This document shows, piece by piece, positions 45,255 to 53,722 of a stretch of 64,000 bases of DNA. This stretch comes from Paenibacillus mangrovi (GTDB lineage: Bacteria > Bacillota > Bacilli > Paenibacillales > Paenibacillaceae), in NCBI RefSeq assembly GCF_022898935.1, contig NZ_JALIRP010000002.1:310001-374000 (forward strand), written 5' to 3'. The number at the start of each line of letters is the position of its first letter. The stretch's first letter is position 1. Both the position numbers and the translations under genes were made by a program. The notes beneath the pieces were generated by a model. The model was not told the DNA's origin. It was given only the letters and a program-made list of their open reading frames with translations, and ran no database searches.

Positions 45255-46187
45255 TTAGCCCTCCTTCCCGCCGGTTAATTTAATACGCGGATCAACCAGC
45301 ATGTAAACAATATCTGTTATAAATCGTGCAGACATAAGCAGGACACCATAGAAAATAGTTACACCCATAATCATGGTGTAGTCACGGTTCGTGATACAAT
45401 CAACGAACACTTTACCTATTCCGCCGATACCAAAGATCTGTTCGATAACGACAGAACCGGTAATGATATTTGCTGTCATTGGGCCAATATAGGTGACAAC
45501 AGGTAAAATGCCGTTGCGGATAACGTGTCTGTACATAATCGTAAACCAGTTCAGACCTTTTGCTTTAGCCGTCTTGATGTAATCTGCATGTAGCACTTCA
45601 AGCATGCTGGAGCGCGTCAGACGCGCGATAAAGGCAATCGGCTGGGCAGACAGCGCCGCGACAGGAAGAACATAATCCAGAGGGCTATCAAAGCCCATAA
45701 CATGAAACCATCCGAGCTTCTCAGCGAAGATAAACTGAATCAGAGAAGCGAGTACGAAGCTTGGAACTGCAATTCCCAGAACGGCAAGGACCATCGCCAC
45801 GTTATCGATCAGCTTCCGGTGATAAAGGGCTGCGAGCATCCCTAGGAATATACCGACAATGACCGAAACCACGATCGCACACAATCCGAGCTTCAGCGAA
45901 GCTGAAAAGGTTTCTTTAATAATATCCGATACTTCCTGGTCTTGATGTTTCATCGATATACCGAAATCGCCAGTGGCAATATCACCCAGATATTTGAAAT
46001 ACTGCTGATATATCGGTTTATCGAGTCCATACTGCTCCATAAGACGGGCTTGTATTTCAGGCGGAACACTTTTCTCGGACATAAAAGGATCCCCAGGTAT
46101 GACTTTCATCAGAAAGAATGTGGCCGATATCAAAATAAATAATGATACCAGCATGTAAAATAACTTGTTGGCTACATAACGAACCAT
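45255..46187 (-). CDS. oppB: Oligopeptide ABC transporter permease OppB
   Basis: OppB is the second membrane subunit. The 310-residue protein starts with the family-typical single helix and GDPF motif (MKVIPGDPFMSEKSVPPEI), followed by five further helices, and has the coupling loop DYIKTAKAKGLNWFTIMYRHVIRNGILPV near 198-226, seen in part as DYIKTAKAKGL. It lies 204 bases below oppA across a terminator-like hairpin, which should lower its expression relative to the binding protein. Confidence 0.95.
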   Translation of the reverse strand: MVRYVANKLFYMLVSLFILISATFFLMKVIPGDPFMSEKSVPPEIQARLMEQYGLDKPIYQQYFKYLGDIATGDFGISMKHQDQEVSDIIKETFSASLKLGLCAIVVSVIVGIFLGMLAALYHRKLIDNVAMVLAVLGIAVPSFVLASLIQFIFAEKLGWFHVMGFDSPLDYVLPVAALSAQPIAFIARLTRSSMLEVLHADYIKTAKAKGLNWFTIMYRHVIRNGILPVVTYIGPMTANIITGSVVIEQIFGIGGIGKVFVDCITNRDYTMIMGVTIFYGVLLMSARFITDIVYMLVDPRIKLTGGKEG

Positions 46188-46318
46188 GCCCGATTACCCT
46201 CCCCGCTAATAATTATCTACATTATTCGACATATTTTGATTTTAAGGAATAATGGGTAGTTTTGTCCAATCTATTTATTACTAATTAAAGAAATTTCTAC
46301 CACAAGATTATAGGATGC

Positions 46319-46362
46319 AAAAAAAACGGGATATATATGGAATACCCACATATATATCCCGA
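46319..46362 (-). terminator. Terminator-like hairpin between oppA and oppB
   Basis: On the minus strand CGGGATATATATGTGGG and its partner CCATATATATCCCG form a long stem (46327-46361) followed by an eight-T run. Placed between the binding-protein gene and the permease genes, it can terminate most transcripts after oppA and let a minority continue. Confidence 0.88.
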
Positions 46363-46391
46363 ATTTACTTATCCAAATCTACACTTACGAA

Positions 46392-48053
46392 TTACTCGAA
46401 GTAAGCGCGTGTAAAGTCAACTCCACCTGCGTAATCTTTAACTACACCTTTCAGGTTTGGTTTTTGCAGTGACACGCTGGTGTAATAGTAAATCGGCATC
46501 AAAACTTGTTGATCCTTGACCAAAAGGGTTTCGGCCTTCGCGAAATCATCCATCCGCTTGTTGTTGTCAGCGGAAGTAAAAGCATCATTAACAAGAGCAT
46601 CGTACTCTTTGTTTTTGAAACCTACGTCGTTATTGCCGCTCTTCGAAGTCCAAAGATCAAAGAAAGTCATCGGATCGTTGTAGTCTGGGTTCCAGCCTGC
46701 ACGTGCGATTTGGTAGTTCAGGCTCTTACGGTTTTTGAGGAACACTCCCCATTCCTGATTTTCCGTTTGCACGTCAACGCCCAGGTTTTTCTTCCACATA
46801 TCCGCTACAGCCAGAGCAATTTTCTTATGCTTCTCACTGGAGTTGTAGATCAATTTGACTGGTGGAAGAGTCGTGTATCCTTCTTCCTTCATACCTTCTT
46901 GAAGCAGTTTTTTCGCTTCATCCACGTTTTCTTGGAAGTAATCGTCCTTGTGCTCGGTACGGAATTCATCTTTGGCACCAGCGATTCCTGGTGGCACCAT
47001 TCCAAATGCAGGTCGTTCTCCACCTTGTGTTACCTTGTCGACAATCTCTTGGCGGTTAATAGACATTGCAAAAGCTTTACGGATTTTTGCGTTATCAAAC
47101 GGCTTGGCAGTTGTGTTAAATTGATAGTAGTAAATGCTGCCGACTGGGTTCATTGTAAGCTCGTCCGGCATTTCTTTCTTAATGGCTGGTATTTGGTCGG
47201 TAGGAATCTCACCGTTAGGCATACCTGCGTAATCCAATTGTCCGCTTCTGTAGCTGGACAGCTCGGTAGCGCCACTGTTGGACAGAGACATTGAAATTTT
47301 GTTCAACTTGATGTCTTTGTTATCCCAATAGTTTGGATTTTTGTCGACTTCAATTTTTTGGCCTGTTGTCCAGGTTGTCATCGTGAATGGTCCGTTTGTG
47401 ATCATGGTTTTAGGATCAGCAGCCCATTTTGGATTGTCCTTCACGGATTGGTGAACCGGATAGAACGTGTAGAACGAAGTCAGACCCAAGAAATATGGAG
47501 TCGGATTATTCAGTGTTACTTCAAGTGTGTAGTCATCCGTTGCTTTGACGCCCACTTGAGAGAAATCCGTGGTTTTTTTGGTGTTATAATCTTCGGCACC
47601 TTTAATGTAATATAATTGGTACGCGTAAGGTGGGGCTGGCACTGTATTCGGGTCAAGAACCCGTTGCCATGCAAAGACGAAATCTTTCGCCGTTACAGGA
47701 TCACCATTGCTCCATTTTGCATCTTTGCGGAGGTGGAAAACATACTTCAGTCCATCAGAAGAAATATCCCATTTTTCTGCAACACCAGGAACTGGTTGAC
47801 TGTTTTCATCCAAGCGGACCAGACCTTCATACATCATGTTCAATACCGTATGAGCCTGACTGTCTTGCGCTAGCGCCGGGTCAAATGTTGGCGGTTCAGC
47901 GCTGAGGTTAATGTGAAGTACTTGATCTTTGGCAGCGGCAGTGTTTTGTTTCGAGCCGTTGCCTCCATCCGACTTGGAGCCGCAGCCCGCAAGAACGGTT
48001 CCCACTACAAGCAGCATCGTTAGTAGGGTTAATAGTGATTTCCTCTTTCTCAT
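46392..48053 (-). CDS. oppA: Oligopeptide-binding lipoprotein OppA
   Basis: OppA is the extracellular substrate-binding protein of the importer. The 553-residue protein has a lipoprotein signal peptide with lipobox LAGC (C24), then a Gly/Ser/Asn linker and the family-5 solute-binding domain with EPPTFDPALAQDSQAHTVLN near 53-72, the GLVRLDENSQPVPGVAEKW segment, and RKDAKWSNGDPVTAKDFVFAW. Peptide import feeds nutrition and often quorum and sporulation signalling. A -10-like TATAAT lies at 48096-48101; the ribosome site is AGGGGGAT. Confidence 0.95.
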   Translation of the reverse strand: MRKRKSLLTLLTMLLVVGTVLAGCGSKSDGGNGSKQNTAAAKDQVLHINLSAEPPTFDPALAQDSQAHTVLNMMYEGLVRLDENSQPVPGVAEKWDISSDGLKYVFHLRKDAKWSNGDPVTAKDFVFAWQRVLDPNTVPAPPYAYQLYYIKGAEDYNTKKTTDFSQVGVKATDDYTLEVTLNNPTPYFLGLTSFYTFYPVHQSVKDNPKWAADPKTMITNGPFTMTTWTTGQKIEVDKNPNYWDNKDIKLNKISMSLSNSGATELSSYRSGQLDYAGMPNGEIPTDQIPAIKKEMPDELTMNPVGSIYYYQFNTTAKPFDNAKIRKAFAMSINRQEIVDKVTQGGERPAFGMVPPGIAGAKDEFRTEHKDDYFQENVDEAKKLLQEGMKEEGYTTLPPVKLIYNSSEKHKKIALAVADMWKKNLGVDVQTENQEWGVFLKNRKSLNYQIARAGWNPDYNDPMTFFDLWTSKSGNNDVGFKNKEYDALVNDAFTSADNNKRMDDFAKAETLLVKDQQVLMPIYYYTSVSLQKPNLKGVVKDYAGGVDFTRAYFE

Positions 48054-48095
48054 GCTGTAATCCCCCTAAGGTTATTTAGATATACGGTTTTAATG

Positions 48096-48114
48096 ATTAT
48101 ACAACCAGTGGTTA
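48096..48114 (-). promoter_or_regulatory. Candidate oppA promoter -10 with adjacent palindrome
   Basis: A TATAAT (48096-48101) lies 43 bases before the oppA ATG. Immediately upstream is the 11-base palindrome AACCACTGGTT (about 48103-48113), which would occupy the spacer. The -35 is not clear. A repressor site is possible. Confidence 0.4.
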
Positions 48115-48199
48115 AAAAAATCTACACCTAAAATCATTAAAAAACCCGACACAAACCAAACTCTGTTTACTCTTTCTGATATGTATGATGTATAAATAA

Positions 48200-48598
48200 T
48201 TAAGACATTGTTATGAATATGTATTTAATCAAACCAATAAATGTAAAAAGTAGGTAACTGAAGCTCATGATGACAAATGACATTCTCCAAATTAATTTTG
48301 CTATTTTCTGGATATCTATACTACCTCTGAGACGATTTTGTGCGCTTCCGATCAGGCCGATCGCGATAAGCAGAAGCAGCAAAATCAAGTAAAATCCAAA
48401 CCTCGAATCAAAAGTTAGATTAAATAATGCTGAAACCGAAATGATCAGAAACAGCGTGGTAACATCCATGGCAAGTTTCAGTGCTGCTTTCTTGTTATGT
48501 TTCCACCAATAATGGATAAAATATACGACCAAAAAGGGAAAAAATGGCAGGATGCTTAGGAAGATAAATGAATTTTTCAAGAAATCCAAATGATTCAC
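48200..48598 (-). CDS. DUF3397-family membrane protein
   Basis: The 132-residue protein has four hydrophobic segments (about 9-29, 44-63, 68-85 and 105-128), with SRFGFYLILLLLL in the third. It matches the DUF3397 layout found next to bshC and mraZ in many Bacillales, and here lies between the reductase and the opp operon. The start is a GTG overlapping the reductase stop by 4 bases; a TTG at 48587-48589 is better spaced from GAGAGGAG and may be the true start. Function unknown. Confidence 0.75.
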   Translation of the reverse strand: MNHLDFLKNSFIFLSILPFFPFLVVYFIHYWWKHNKKAALKLAMDVTTLFLIISVSALFNLTFDSRFGFYLILLLLLIAIGLIGSAQNRLRGSIDIQKIAKLIWRMSFVIMSFSYLLFTFIGLIKYIFITMS

Positions 48599-49575
48599 TC
48601 CTCTCTTATCGTCAAGCCTTTGATGATACCGGTCACCATTTCATGGGCTGCCGCGCGAATTCCCGCCTTCCCGGCTAGTGCCACAATGCTGCCGTTAATC
48701 CAATCTACCTCTGTAGCCGCCCCATCCTGCACATCCTTTCGCATGGACGACGTATTTCCGGCAGTTGCAGCACACACCTCTACAATCTGCTCCCATATGT
48801 CTTCATCACAAGAAATGCCGCAAGCTTCATAGACAACTAATGCCTCATCGAGCAGCATCCTCATCATCTGCATTCGTTTGTCAGAGGCAAGCAGTTCCCC
48901 GTTCGATATATCCCACAGCGCAGTGAGCGGGTTGATGACGGCATTGATTAACAGCTTCCGGTATATTCTGCTATCGATGTCATTCGATAAAACAGCCGAA
49001 AATCCTGCTTTTTGCAGCATTTTGACCAAATGATCGGGATTTACTGCAATTTCTCTTCCAATATTACTCTGTTCTGTAACCCCAATCCATGTCGTACCCA
49101 TGCCTGCATGCAATACTTCGTGAAGTGCGGTCCGTTTCGCTCCTTCTGTCGTGACAGCTGCATATAACGGCCAGCCTGGAAGGATCCTTTCGATCCGTTC
49201 CATGTGCCCATAGCCATTTTGAAAGCCAACCACTCCAGGGCGACGGTCTTGCGCAAGCTTGTCCTGTTCAAGAAGTCCTGCGGACATCTGGCATACGGCT
49301 TCGGTATCCTTTTGCTTAGTCATCAGGAAAATCCATTGACCGGGCTCTTGTTTCCAGTAAGACGCAAATTCCTCAATCACTCCTGCGGTGAAAGCTTCTG
49401 GCTTCGCCAATGCTTCTGCAGCACCATATGTATTTTGAATCAATATTCCTTTCATTTGCAGCTGCTCTACCTGCTCAGCGCTTCTGCACCACAAACGCAC
49501 CTTCACACCTGCAGCCGCGAGTTTTCCTCCATATAAAAGGCCGAGCGAGCCGCCGCCAATCAAATCAATAATCAT
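48595..49575 (-). CDS. panE: 2-dehydropantoate 2-reductase (ketopantoate reductase family)
   Basis: The family reduces ketopantoate to pantoate with NADPH in pantothenate and coenzyme A synthesis. The 326-residue protein has the nucleotide-binding GGGSLGLLYGGKLAAAG at 7-23, a GYGHMERIERILP segment, and a C-terminal helical domain with KLLINAVINPLTALWDISNGELL, seen in short pieces such as NAVINPLTAL. The equivalent B. subtilis gene is ylbQ, also beside rsfA and upstream of bshC. The ATG at 49573-49575 follows AGGTG. A paralogous oxidoreductase role cannot be excluded. Confidence 0.85.
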   Translation of the reverse strand: MIIDLIGGGSLGLLYGGKLAAAGVKVRLWCRSAEQVEQLQMKGILIQNTYGAAEALAKPEAFTAGVIEEFASYWKQEPGQWIFLMTKQKDTEAVCQMSAGLLEQDKLAQDRRPGVVGFQNGYGHMERIERILPGWPLYAAVTTEGAKRTALHEVLHAGMGTTWIGVTEQSNIGREIAVNPDHLVKMLQKAGFSAVLSNDIDSRIYRKLLINAVINPLTALWDISNGELLASDKRMQMMRMLLDEALVVYEACGISCDEDIWEQIVEVCAATAGNTSSMRKDVQDGAATEVDWINGSIVALAGKAGIRAAAHEMVTGIIKGLTIREE

Positions 49576-49668
49576 CGTTTTCACCTGTCTTTTGTCTGTG
49601 CTTGCCATTCTAAAAATATTATATAGCATATTCATGCCCGAATACGAAAAAATGTCTGATGAACACGG

Positions 49669-49713
49669 AAAAACCCGTTCGGCGCGCTGTAGCTTTCGCT
49701 CATCCGGACGGGT
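49669..49713 (-). terminator. Terminator downstream of rsfA
   Basis: On the minus strand ACCCGTCCGG (49704-49713) pairs with CCGAACGGGT (49673-49682) with one mismatch region, followed by TTTTTCC. The loop is about 21 bases. It ends the rsfA transcript before the reductase gene. Confidence 0.7.
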
Positions 49714-49746
49714 GTTCGGGTTATGGCTTATGATGCTAGGCGTCTT

Positions 49747-50394
49747 CTATTCAATGCGTTCAAGATTGCCGTTTGCATCCATTTTAAACCGAGTTTTCAA
49801 TTCTTCCTCTTCTTCCGTTAAAAAAGCAAGCCTTCTGGCACGATCCATGATTTGGATCAGCGCTTTGTAATCGTCATTGACAACCCGATAATCCGTTTGG
49901 ACTTCACTGACTTCCTTAGTCAGCTGCTCATTCACTCTTCTCAAAGAAGCAAGTTCCTCTTCCTTCTCGCGAAGCTCCTTCTCCAGCATTTTCAACTGGC
50001 GACCGTTTTCCTGTAGATTCCCTTTCCATTGCCGCAAAAAACGTATGACCGCATCAATCGACAGTGATTCTTCGGTTGCGCTATCTACCTTAAAATATCC
50101 AGCCTCCGCATCATTCAATCCCAGACCTGCCACCTGCAGCGGATTTGCTGGCTGTTTTTTGTAATAGCTTCTCTTCTGCCGCTGCGTTTTCGCCAGACCG
50201 ATGGCTTCCTCATACTTTTTGCGGACACAGCTGTTCCAGCGGAAACCGCAGGCTGCGGACGTCCTGCCGATTTTTTCGCCCACTTCCTCGAACGCTGCAA
50301 GCTGCGTGCTTCCTTCGCGGATATGTCTTAAGGTTACCTCCGCTAAAATAAGATCATCCTCTAAACTCCATGCATCCTGTCTAACTGCTGTCAT
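49747..50394 (-). CDS. rsfA: Prespore-specific regulator RsfA
   Basis: RsfA modulates SigF-dependent transcription in the forespore of Bacillus. The 215-residue protein has an N-terminal Myb/SANT-like domain (about 5-62: WSLEDDLILAEVTLRHIREG, then GRTSAACGFRWNSCVRKKY) and a long coiled coil at about 125-195. The ATG at 50392-50394 follows TAGGAGGG. The location beside the reductase, as ylbO-ylbQ in B. subtilis, supports the identity. I found no convincing SigF promoter upstream. Confidence 0.9.
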   Translation of the reverse strand: MTAVRQDAWSLEDDLILAEVTLRHIREGSTQLAAFEEVGEKIGRTSAACGFRWNSCVRKKYEEAIGLAKTQRQKRSYYKKQPANPLQVAGLGLNDAEAGYFKVDSATEESLSIDAVIRFLRQWKGNLQENGRQLKMLEKELREKEEELASLRRVNEQLTKEVSEVQTDYRVVNDDYKALIQIMDRARRLAFLTEEEEELKTRFKMDANGNLERIE

Positions 50395-50668
50395 GCAACA
50401 AAACCCTCCTAACAACATCCTAAAATAACCGTCTCCAAACCCTCCTTTCCTGCCGGGCTTGAATGAGGTATAACAGCTGCTTATTTCATTTCTATGCTTC
50501 TCATAGAGTTCATAGAATCTATTTGATACTAAATTGTATTGCCAAATTTTAAAGAGCTCATACTACTTACTGCGTAAATAAACCTCTCTTGCCTGAATAC
50601 TTTCAATTAGAATGATCACAATAAATACATCTACTTTCAAAAAATTCACAATTGTTCAACACTTTTCG
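50395..50668. other. Divergent spacer between rsfA and the DUF2626 gene
   Basis: This AT-rich stretch should carry the rsfA promoter. I see short repeats of CATAGA around 50490-50520 and no reading frame with a ribosome site. Confidence 0.4.
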
Positions 50669-50697
50669 TTTACACAATTTGGTGAAAACGTTATAAT
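50669..50697 (+). promoter_or_regulatory. SigA-type promoter of the DUF2626 gene
   Basis: A -35 TTTACA (50669-50674), a 17-base spacer and a perfect -10 TATAAT (50692-50697) lie 45 bases before the GTG start. Confidence 0.85.
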
Positions 50698-50741
50698 GTT
50701 CTGTAGTAAAGCGACCGTACATAAGGAGAGGGGGATATTAC

Positions 50742-50978
50742 GTGGCACGCATGTTTCGAGTACTGGGCTTCTTTACACTGGCTATCGGTTTGATGGCTTT
50801 TGCCGGGAACATGGTGGAAATGGCTCTGTTGTTCTTCTTACAGACAGCATTTTTCGGAATTTTGGGCTACCTGAAATTTACGGAAAAAACCTACATTCTT
50901 CTCTTCTGGGGCTATATGATCGTGACTTTTTCCGGTTTCAGTTACTGGACAGTCTTTAAAATGGGTCTACCGCTGTAG
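50742..50978 (+). CDS. DUF2626-family small membrane protein
   Basis: The 78-residue protein has three hydrophobic segments (about 6-24, 27-44, 50-70) and the patterned FRVLGFFTLAIGLMAFAG and TEKTYILLFWGYMIVTFSGF, which match the small DUF2626 family conserved in Bacillales. The start is a GTG preceded by AGGAGAGGGGG. It is a single-gene unit with its own strong promoter and terminator. The role is unknown; constant high expression is suggested by the promoter quality. Confidence 0.85.
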   Translation: MARMFRVLGFFTLAIGLMAFAGNMVEMALLFFLQTAFFGILGYLKFTEKTYILLFWGYMIVTFSGFSYWTVFKMGLPL

Positions 50979-51007
50979 TTACCGATCAGATGGACTTGAA
51001 GAGTTAC

Positions 51008-51046
51008 AAAAAAGGACGATCCGTCAGTTGCCGGAGCGTCTTTTTT
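51008..51046 (+). terminator. Terminator downstream of the DUF2626 gene
   Basis: GGACGATCCG and CGGAGCGTC form an imperfect stem (51014-51040) followed by six T, with an A run on the other side. It lies 30 bases after the stop. Confidence 0.8.
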
Positions 51047-51117
51047 CGTTGATTAAATCCCCCTAGGCTTCATAAGAGAGGGATGATATTTTTTATAAAC
51101 AAGCATATATTTACATG

Positions 51118-51134
51118 AGGATTGAATCAATCCT
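51118..51134. promoter_or_regulatory. 17-base perfect palindrome upstream of the coiled-coil gene
   Basis: AGGATTGA-A-TCAATCCT is a perfect 8+1+8 palindrome, 34 bases before the start of the gene at 51168. The position between likely promoter and ribosome site suggests a repressor operator; the protein that binds it is not identifiable. Confidence 0.5.
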
Positions 51135-51167
51135 TGCCCAAGATTTATTTGGAGGGGAGGAAGAACT

Positions 51168-52271
51168 ATGAAGGCCGCCAAAAAACATGTGCGCCTGATA
51201 TATCTGCTTGTGCCGCTTCTGCTCCTCTCGATGCTTCATTCTCAGCATAACCTTCTTGCCGATCCCGTCAAACCGGAAGACGCTGACCAGCAGCAAATGC
51301 TGCAAAAAAGCCTTTCTATCGTAGAAATCGATCATGAAATCGAACGAATCTCCCGTCAGCAGGATGAAACGCAAACGGAAATAGACAAGCTTCAGGTTCA
51401 GCTTGAAGAGAAGCAAGAGCAGATCAAAATTCGCCAGGAGCGTGCCGGGGCTGTCATTCGTTCCTATTACATGGGAGAGCGGGACAATCTATTTGCCATA
51501 CTCTTTTCAGCTCAAAACTTAAGCAACCTTCTGGAAATTTACAGCTATTATGAATTGATTATGGATCAGGACAAGACGGTACTCGATGCTTACCAGTCCC
51601 AATATAAAAGCATTAAAGATACACAGCAGAGAATGGAAAGCTCTTATGCTAAGCTAACCGAGATCAAAGATAATCTTGTGAAGCAAAGAGAAAGGGTAGT
51701 GGCTCTGCAAAAGGAGCTGGATACTAGCATAGCAGGCAGCAGCGACCCTGAAGCCATGAAAAAACTGATTAAGGAATTTACATCCTATTGGGATAACGTG
51801 GGCATGTATGAGGTGAAACGTTACTTTTCAGCCCTCGCCTCAGCGATGGATGACCTTCCTGAATTTATTCAAAACAAAAAAGGAGCCATCCGGACGAACG
51901 GCACCACGTATTCCATCAAAATTCAAGAAGATGACCTAAACGATTTTCTGAAGAGCAAAAATGAGCTATTCAACAATTTCGCTTTCCATTTCAGCGATAA
52001 TAAAGTTGTAGCTGCCGGTGAGAGCGGCAATCTAAGTCTGCAAGTTGAAGGACATTACAGCATCGAAAACCAACCTGAAAATTCAATTCTGTTCCATGTC
52101 GACAAGCTTGTGTTCAATGGTCTGGAACTTCCGGACACAACCTGCCGCCAGCTTGAAAATGAGTTTGATCTGGGCTTTTATCCCGAGCAGATCGTATCCT
52201 TTGTTAAAGCCACAGAAGTGACCAGTACCGACAAAATCCTTCGTGTCACGCTGAAGCTGTCCATGAAATAA
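51168..52271 (+). CDS. Secreted CwlO/PcsB-like coiled-coil protein of unknown function
   Basis: The 367-residue protein begins with a signal peptide (1-31, RLIYLLVPLLLLSMLH hydrophobic core). Residues about 40-190 are a long coiled coil with the CwlO/PcsB-type pattern KLQVQLEEKQEQIKIRQERA and a conserved-looking YYMGERDNLFAILFSAQNLS hinge. Residues 200-367 are a beta-rich domain I do not recognise; there is no NlpC/P60 hydrolase domain. Such proteins usually regulate cell-wall hydrolases at the surface. The ATG follows GGAGGGGAGG. It converges on the orphan binding-protein gene with only 9 bases between stops. Confidence 0.75.
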   Translation: MKAAKKHVRLIYLLVPLLLLSMLHSQHNLLADPVKPEDADQQQMLQKSLSIVEIDHEIERISRQQDETQTEIDKLQVQLEEKQEQIKIRQERAGAVIRSYYMGERDNLFAILFSAQNLSNLLEIYSYYELIMDQDKTVLDAYQSQYKSIKDTQQRMESSYAKLTEIKDNLVKQRERVVALQKELDTSIAGSSDPEAMKKLIKEFTSYWDNVGMYEVKRYFSALASAMDDLPEFIQNKKGAIRTNGTTYSIKIQEDDLNDFLKSKNELFNNFAFHFSDNKVVAAGESGNLSLQVEGHYSIENQPENSILFHVDKLVFNGLELPDTTCRQLENEFDLGFYPEQIVSFVKATEVTSTDKILRVTLKLSMK

Positions 52272-52280
52272 TTCTATTCA

Positions 52281-53537
52281 TTATTCATTTGATGTTTTCT
52301 CTTTAGGGTGGCCATCCATGGCCTCCCTATACTCCTGTTCGGTACTCTTTCCGTTCAGGAAAATCTTTGCAGTCTTCGAGAAGGTTTCCCACTTGGCCTC
52401 TAGCGGGCTGTCCACCGTTTTTTCCTCCGCCGGCTTCAGCAGCTGATCGAGATGAACTGGAGGCTGCACGAATTGAAATTGGCCCCCCTCATACATTTCC
52501 TTCAAAACTGGAAGACAGCCTGTTGCATCCGACCAAAGCTGCTGGGAATGGTTTGAAGTCATATAGGCAATCCACTCTGCAGCCTTCTCCGGATGCTGCG
52601 TTTGGGCGGAAACGGCAAAGGATCTTCCCCGGAGCAAAAAAGGATTCTCGACGTAAAGCTGTTCCGGTAAACGAAGCTCAAGCATGCCGCTTTTGCTATT
52701 TTCCTTCATCGCTGCCGAAGCTGGGACAGTCAGCATAACGAGTTCATCTTCCTTCAAACTTGTCCACGCATCTTGGACATTAACGGATTCAATAAATTGC
52801 AGTTCTGCCCGCAGTTTGCTTAAGGATTCCAGCCCTTCATTCGAAGGATTGGCCGGATTAATACCCATAACGCCCATAAGAGTGGCAAAAGCATAGGCAT
52901 CGCCTGCGGGTACAGCAATCAGCTTCTTATCTTTTCTGCTCTCCTGCTTCGCCATGAGGTCCTTCCAGGCCTTTCCCGCTTGCGGAATATCCGGAATTCC
53001 CATCGTCTGCAAAGCATGCTCTTGCCAAACAAGCACATAAGGATCCATATCGAGTGGTATTCCCCACTGGTATCCGTTCCATTCCAGCAATTGAAGGATC
53101 GAGCTGATCGCATCGCTTCCGTTAGTACTCTTTTGATAGGATTCTACCGGCAATATATACCCGCCTACAGCTAGGGACTTTATCCAGGGGCTGTTAACAA
53201 GCATCACATCCGGACCTTCCCCTACTTCAAGTGCTTCAGTCAGCTGGCGGTAAGCATCGGCATCAGGAATATTGGTGATTTGAACCTGAGTGCCGGTTTT
53301 ATTCATGAATGAATCATTCATGCTCAGGAGTTCCTTGTAATTGGATTCATTTAAATGTGTCACAACCCGAATGGGGTGATCAATCGGATCCTGTGGTGAG
53401 GAGGGCTGCGGATTTAAGGACATTGTTTTTCTTTCTTCGCTGCTGCTTTTGTTCAGAGTTAAATTCTGACCTTGGGACAGGCTGGTTAATGACAGCAGTA
53501 GAATAGCAAACAAGAACCAATATTTTTTCCGCTTCAA
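52281..53537 (-). CDS. Orphan family-1 extracellular solute-binding protein without lipobox
   Basis: The 418-residue protein resembles sugar-type family-1 binding proteins: TGTQVQITNIPDADAYRQLTEAL, GEGPDVMLVNSPWIKSLAVGGYILP, WGIPLDMDPYVLVW and a C-terminal AAEWIAYMTS. The start is a TTG at 53535-53537, seven bases after AGGAGGT; the hydrophobic segment WFLFAILLLSLTSLSQG follows at once. No lipobox cysteine is present, unusual for Gram-positive binding proteins. No permease or ATPase gene lies nearby. It may be secreted or membrane-anchored and serve as a sensor or use a distant transporter. Confidence 0.8.
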   Translation of the reverse strand: MKRKKYWFLFAILLLSLTSLSQGQNLTLNKSSSEERKTMSLNPQPSSPQDPIDHPIRVVTHLNESNYKELLSMNDSFMNKTGTQVQITNIPDADAYRQLTEALEVGEGPDVMLVNSPWIKSLAVGGYILPVESYQKSTNGSDAISSILQLLEWNGYQWGIPLDMDPYVLVWQEHALQTMGIPDIPQAGKAWKDLMAKQESRKDKKLIAVPAGDAYAFATLMGVMGINPANPSNEGLESLSKLRAELQFIESVNVQDAWTSLKEDELVMLTVPASAAMKENSKSGMLELRLPEQLYVENPFLLRGRSFAVSAQTQHPEKAAEWIAYMTSNHSQQLWSDATGCLPVLKEMYEGGQFQFVQPPVHLDQLLKPAEEKTVDSPLEAKWETFSKTAKIFLNGKSTEQEYREAMDGHPKEKTSNE

Positions 53538-53722
53538 GTCTCTGACCTCCTCTGGCAATGGCTTCATTCCATACTCATTATTTTATCAAAAGGATAGGAC
53601 GCTTGTCCTACTTTTTATTGGAAAATGTTAACTTGATTCTTGTCGATATCATGGACAAGAGTCCTGAACCTCATGCCGGGCTGAGCAGAAGTATCCAGGA
53701 CTCTAGTCAATATAGGAAAAAT

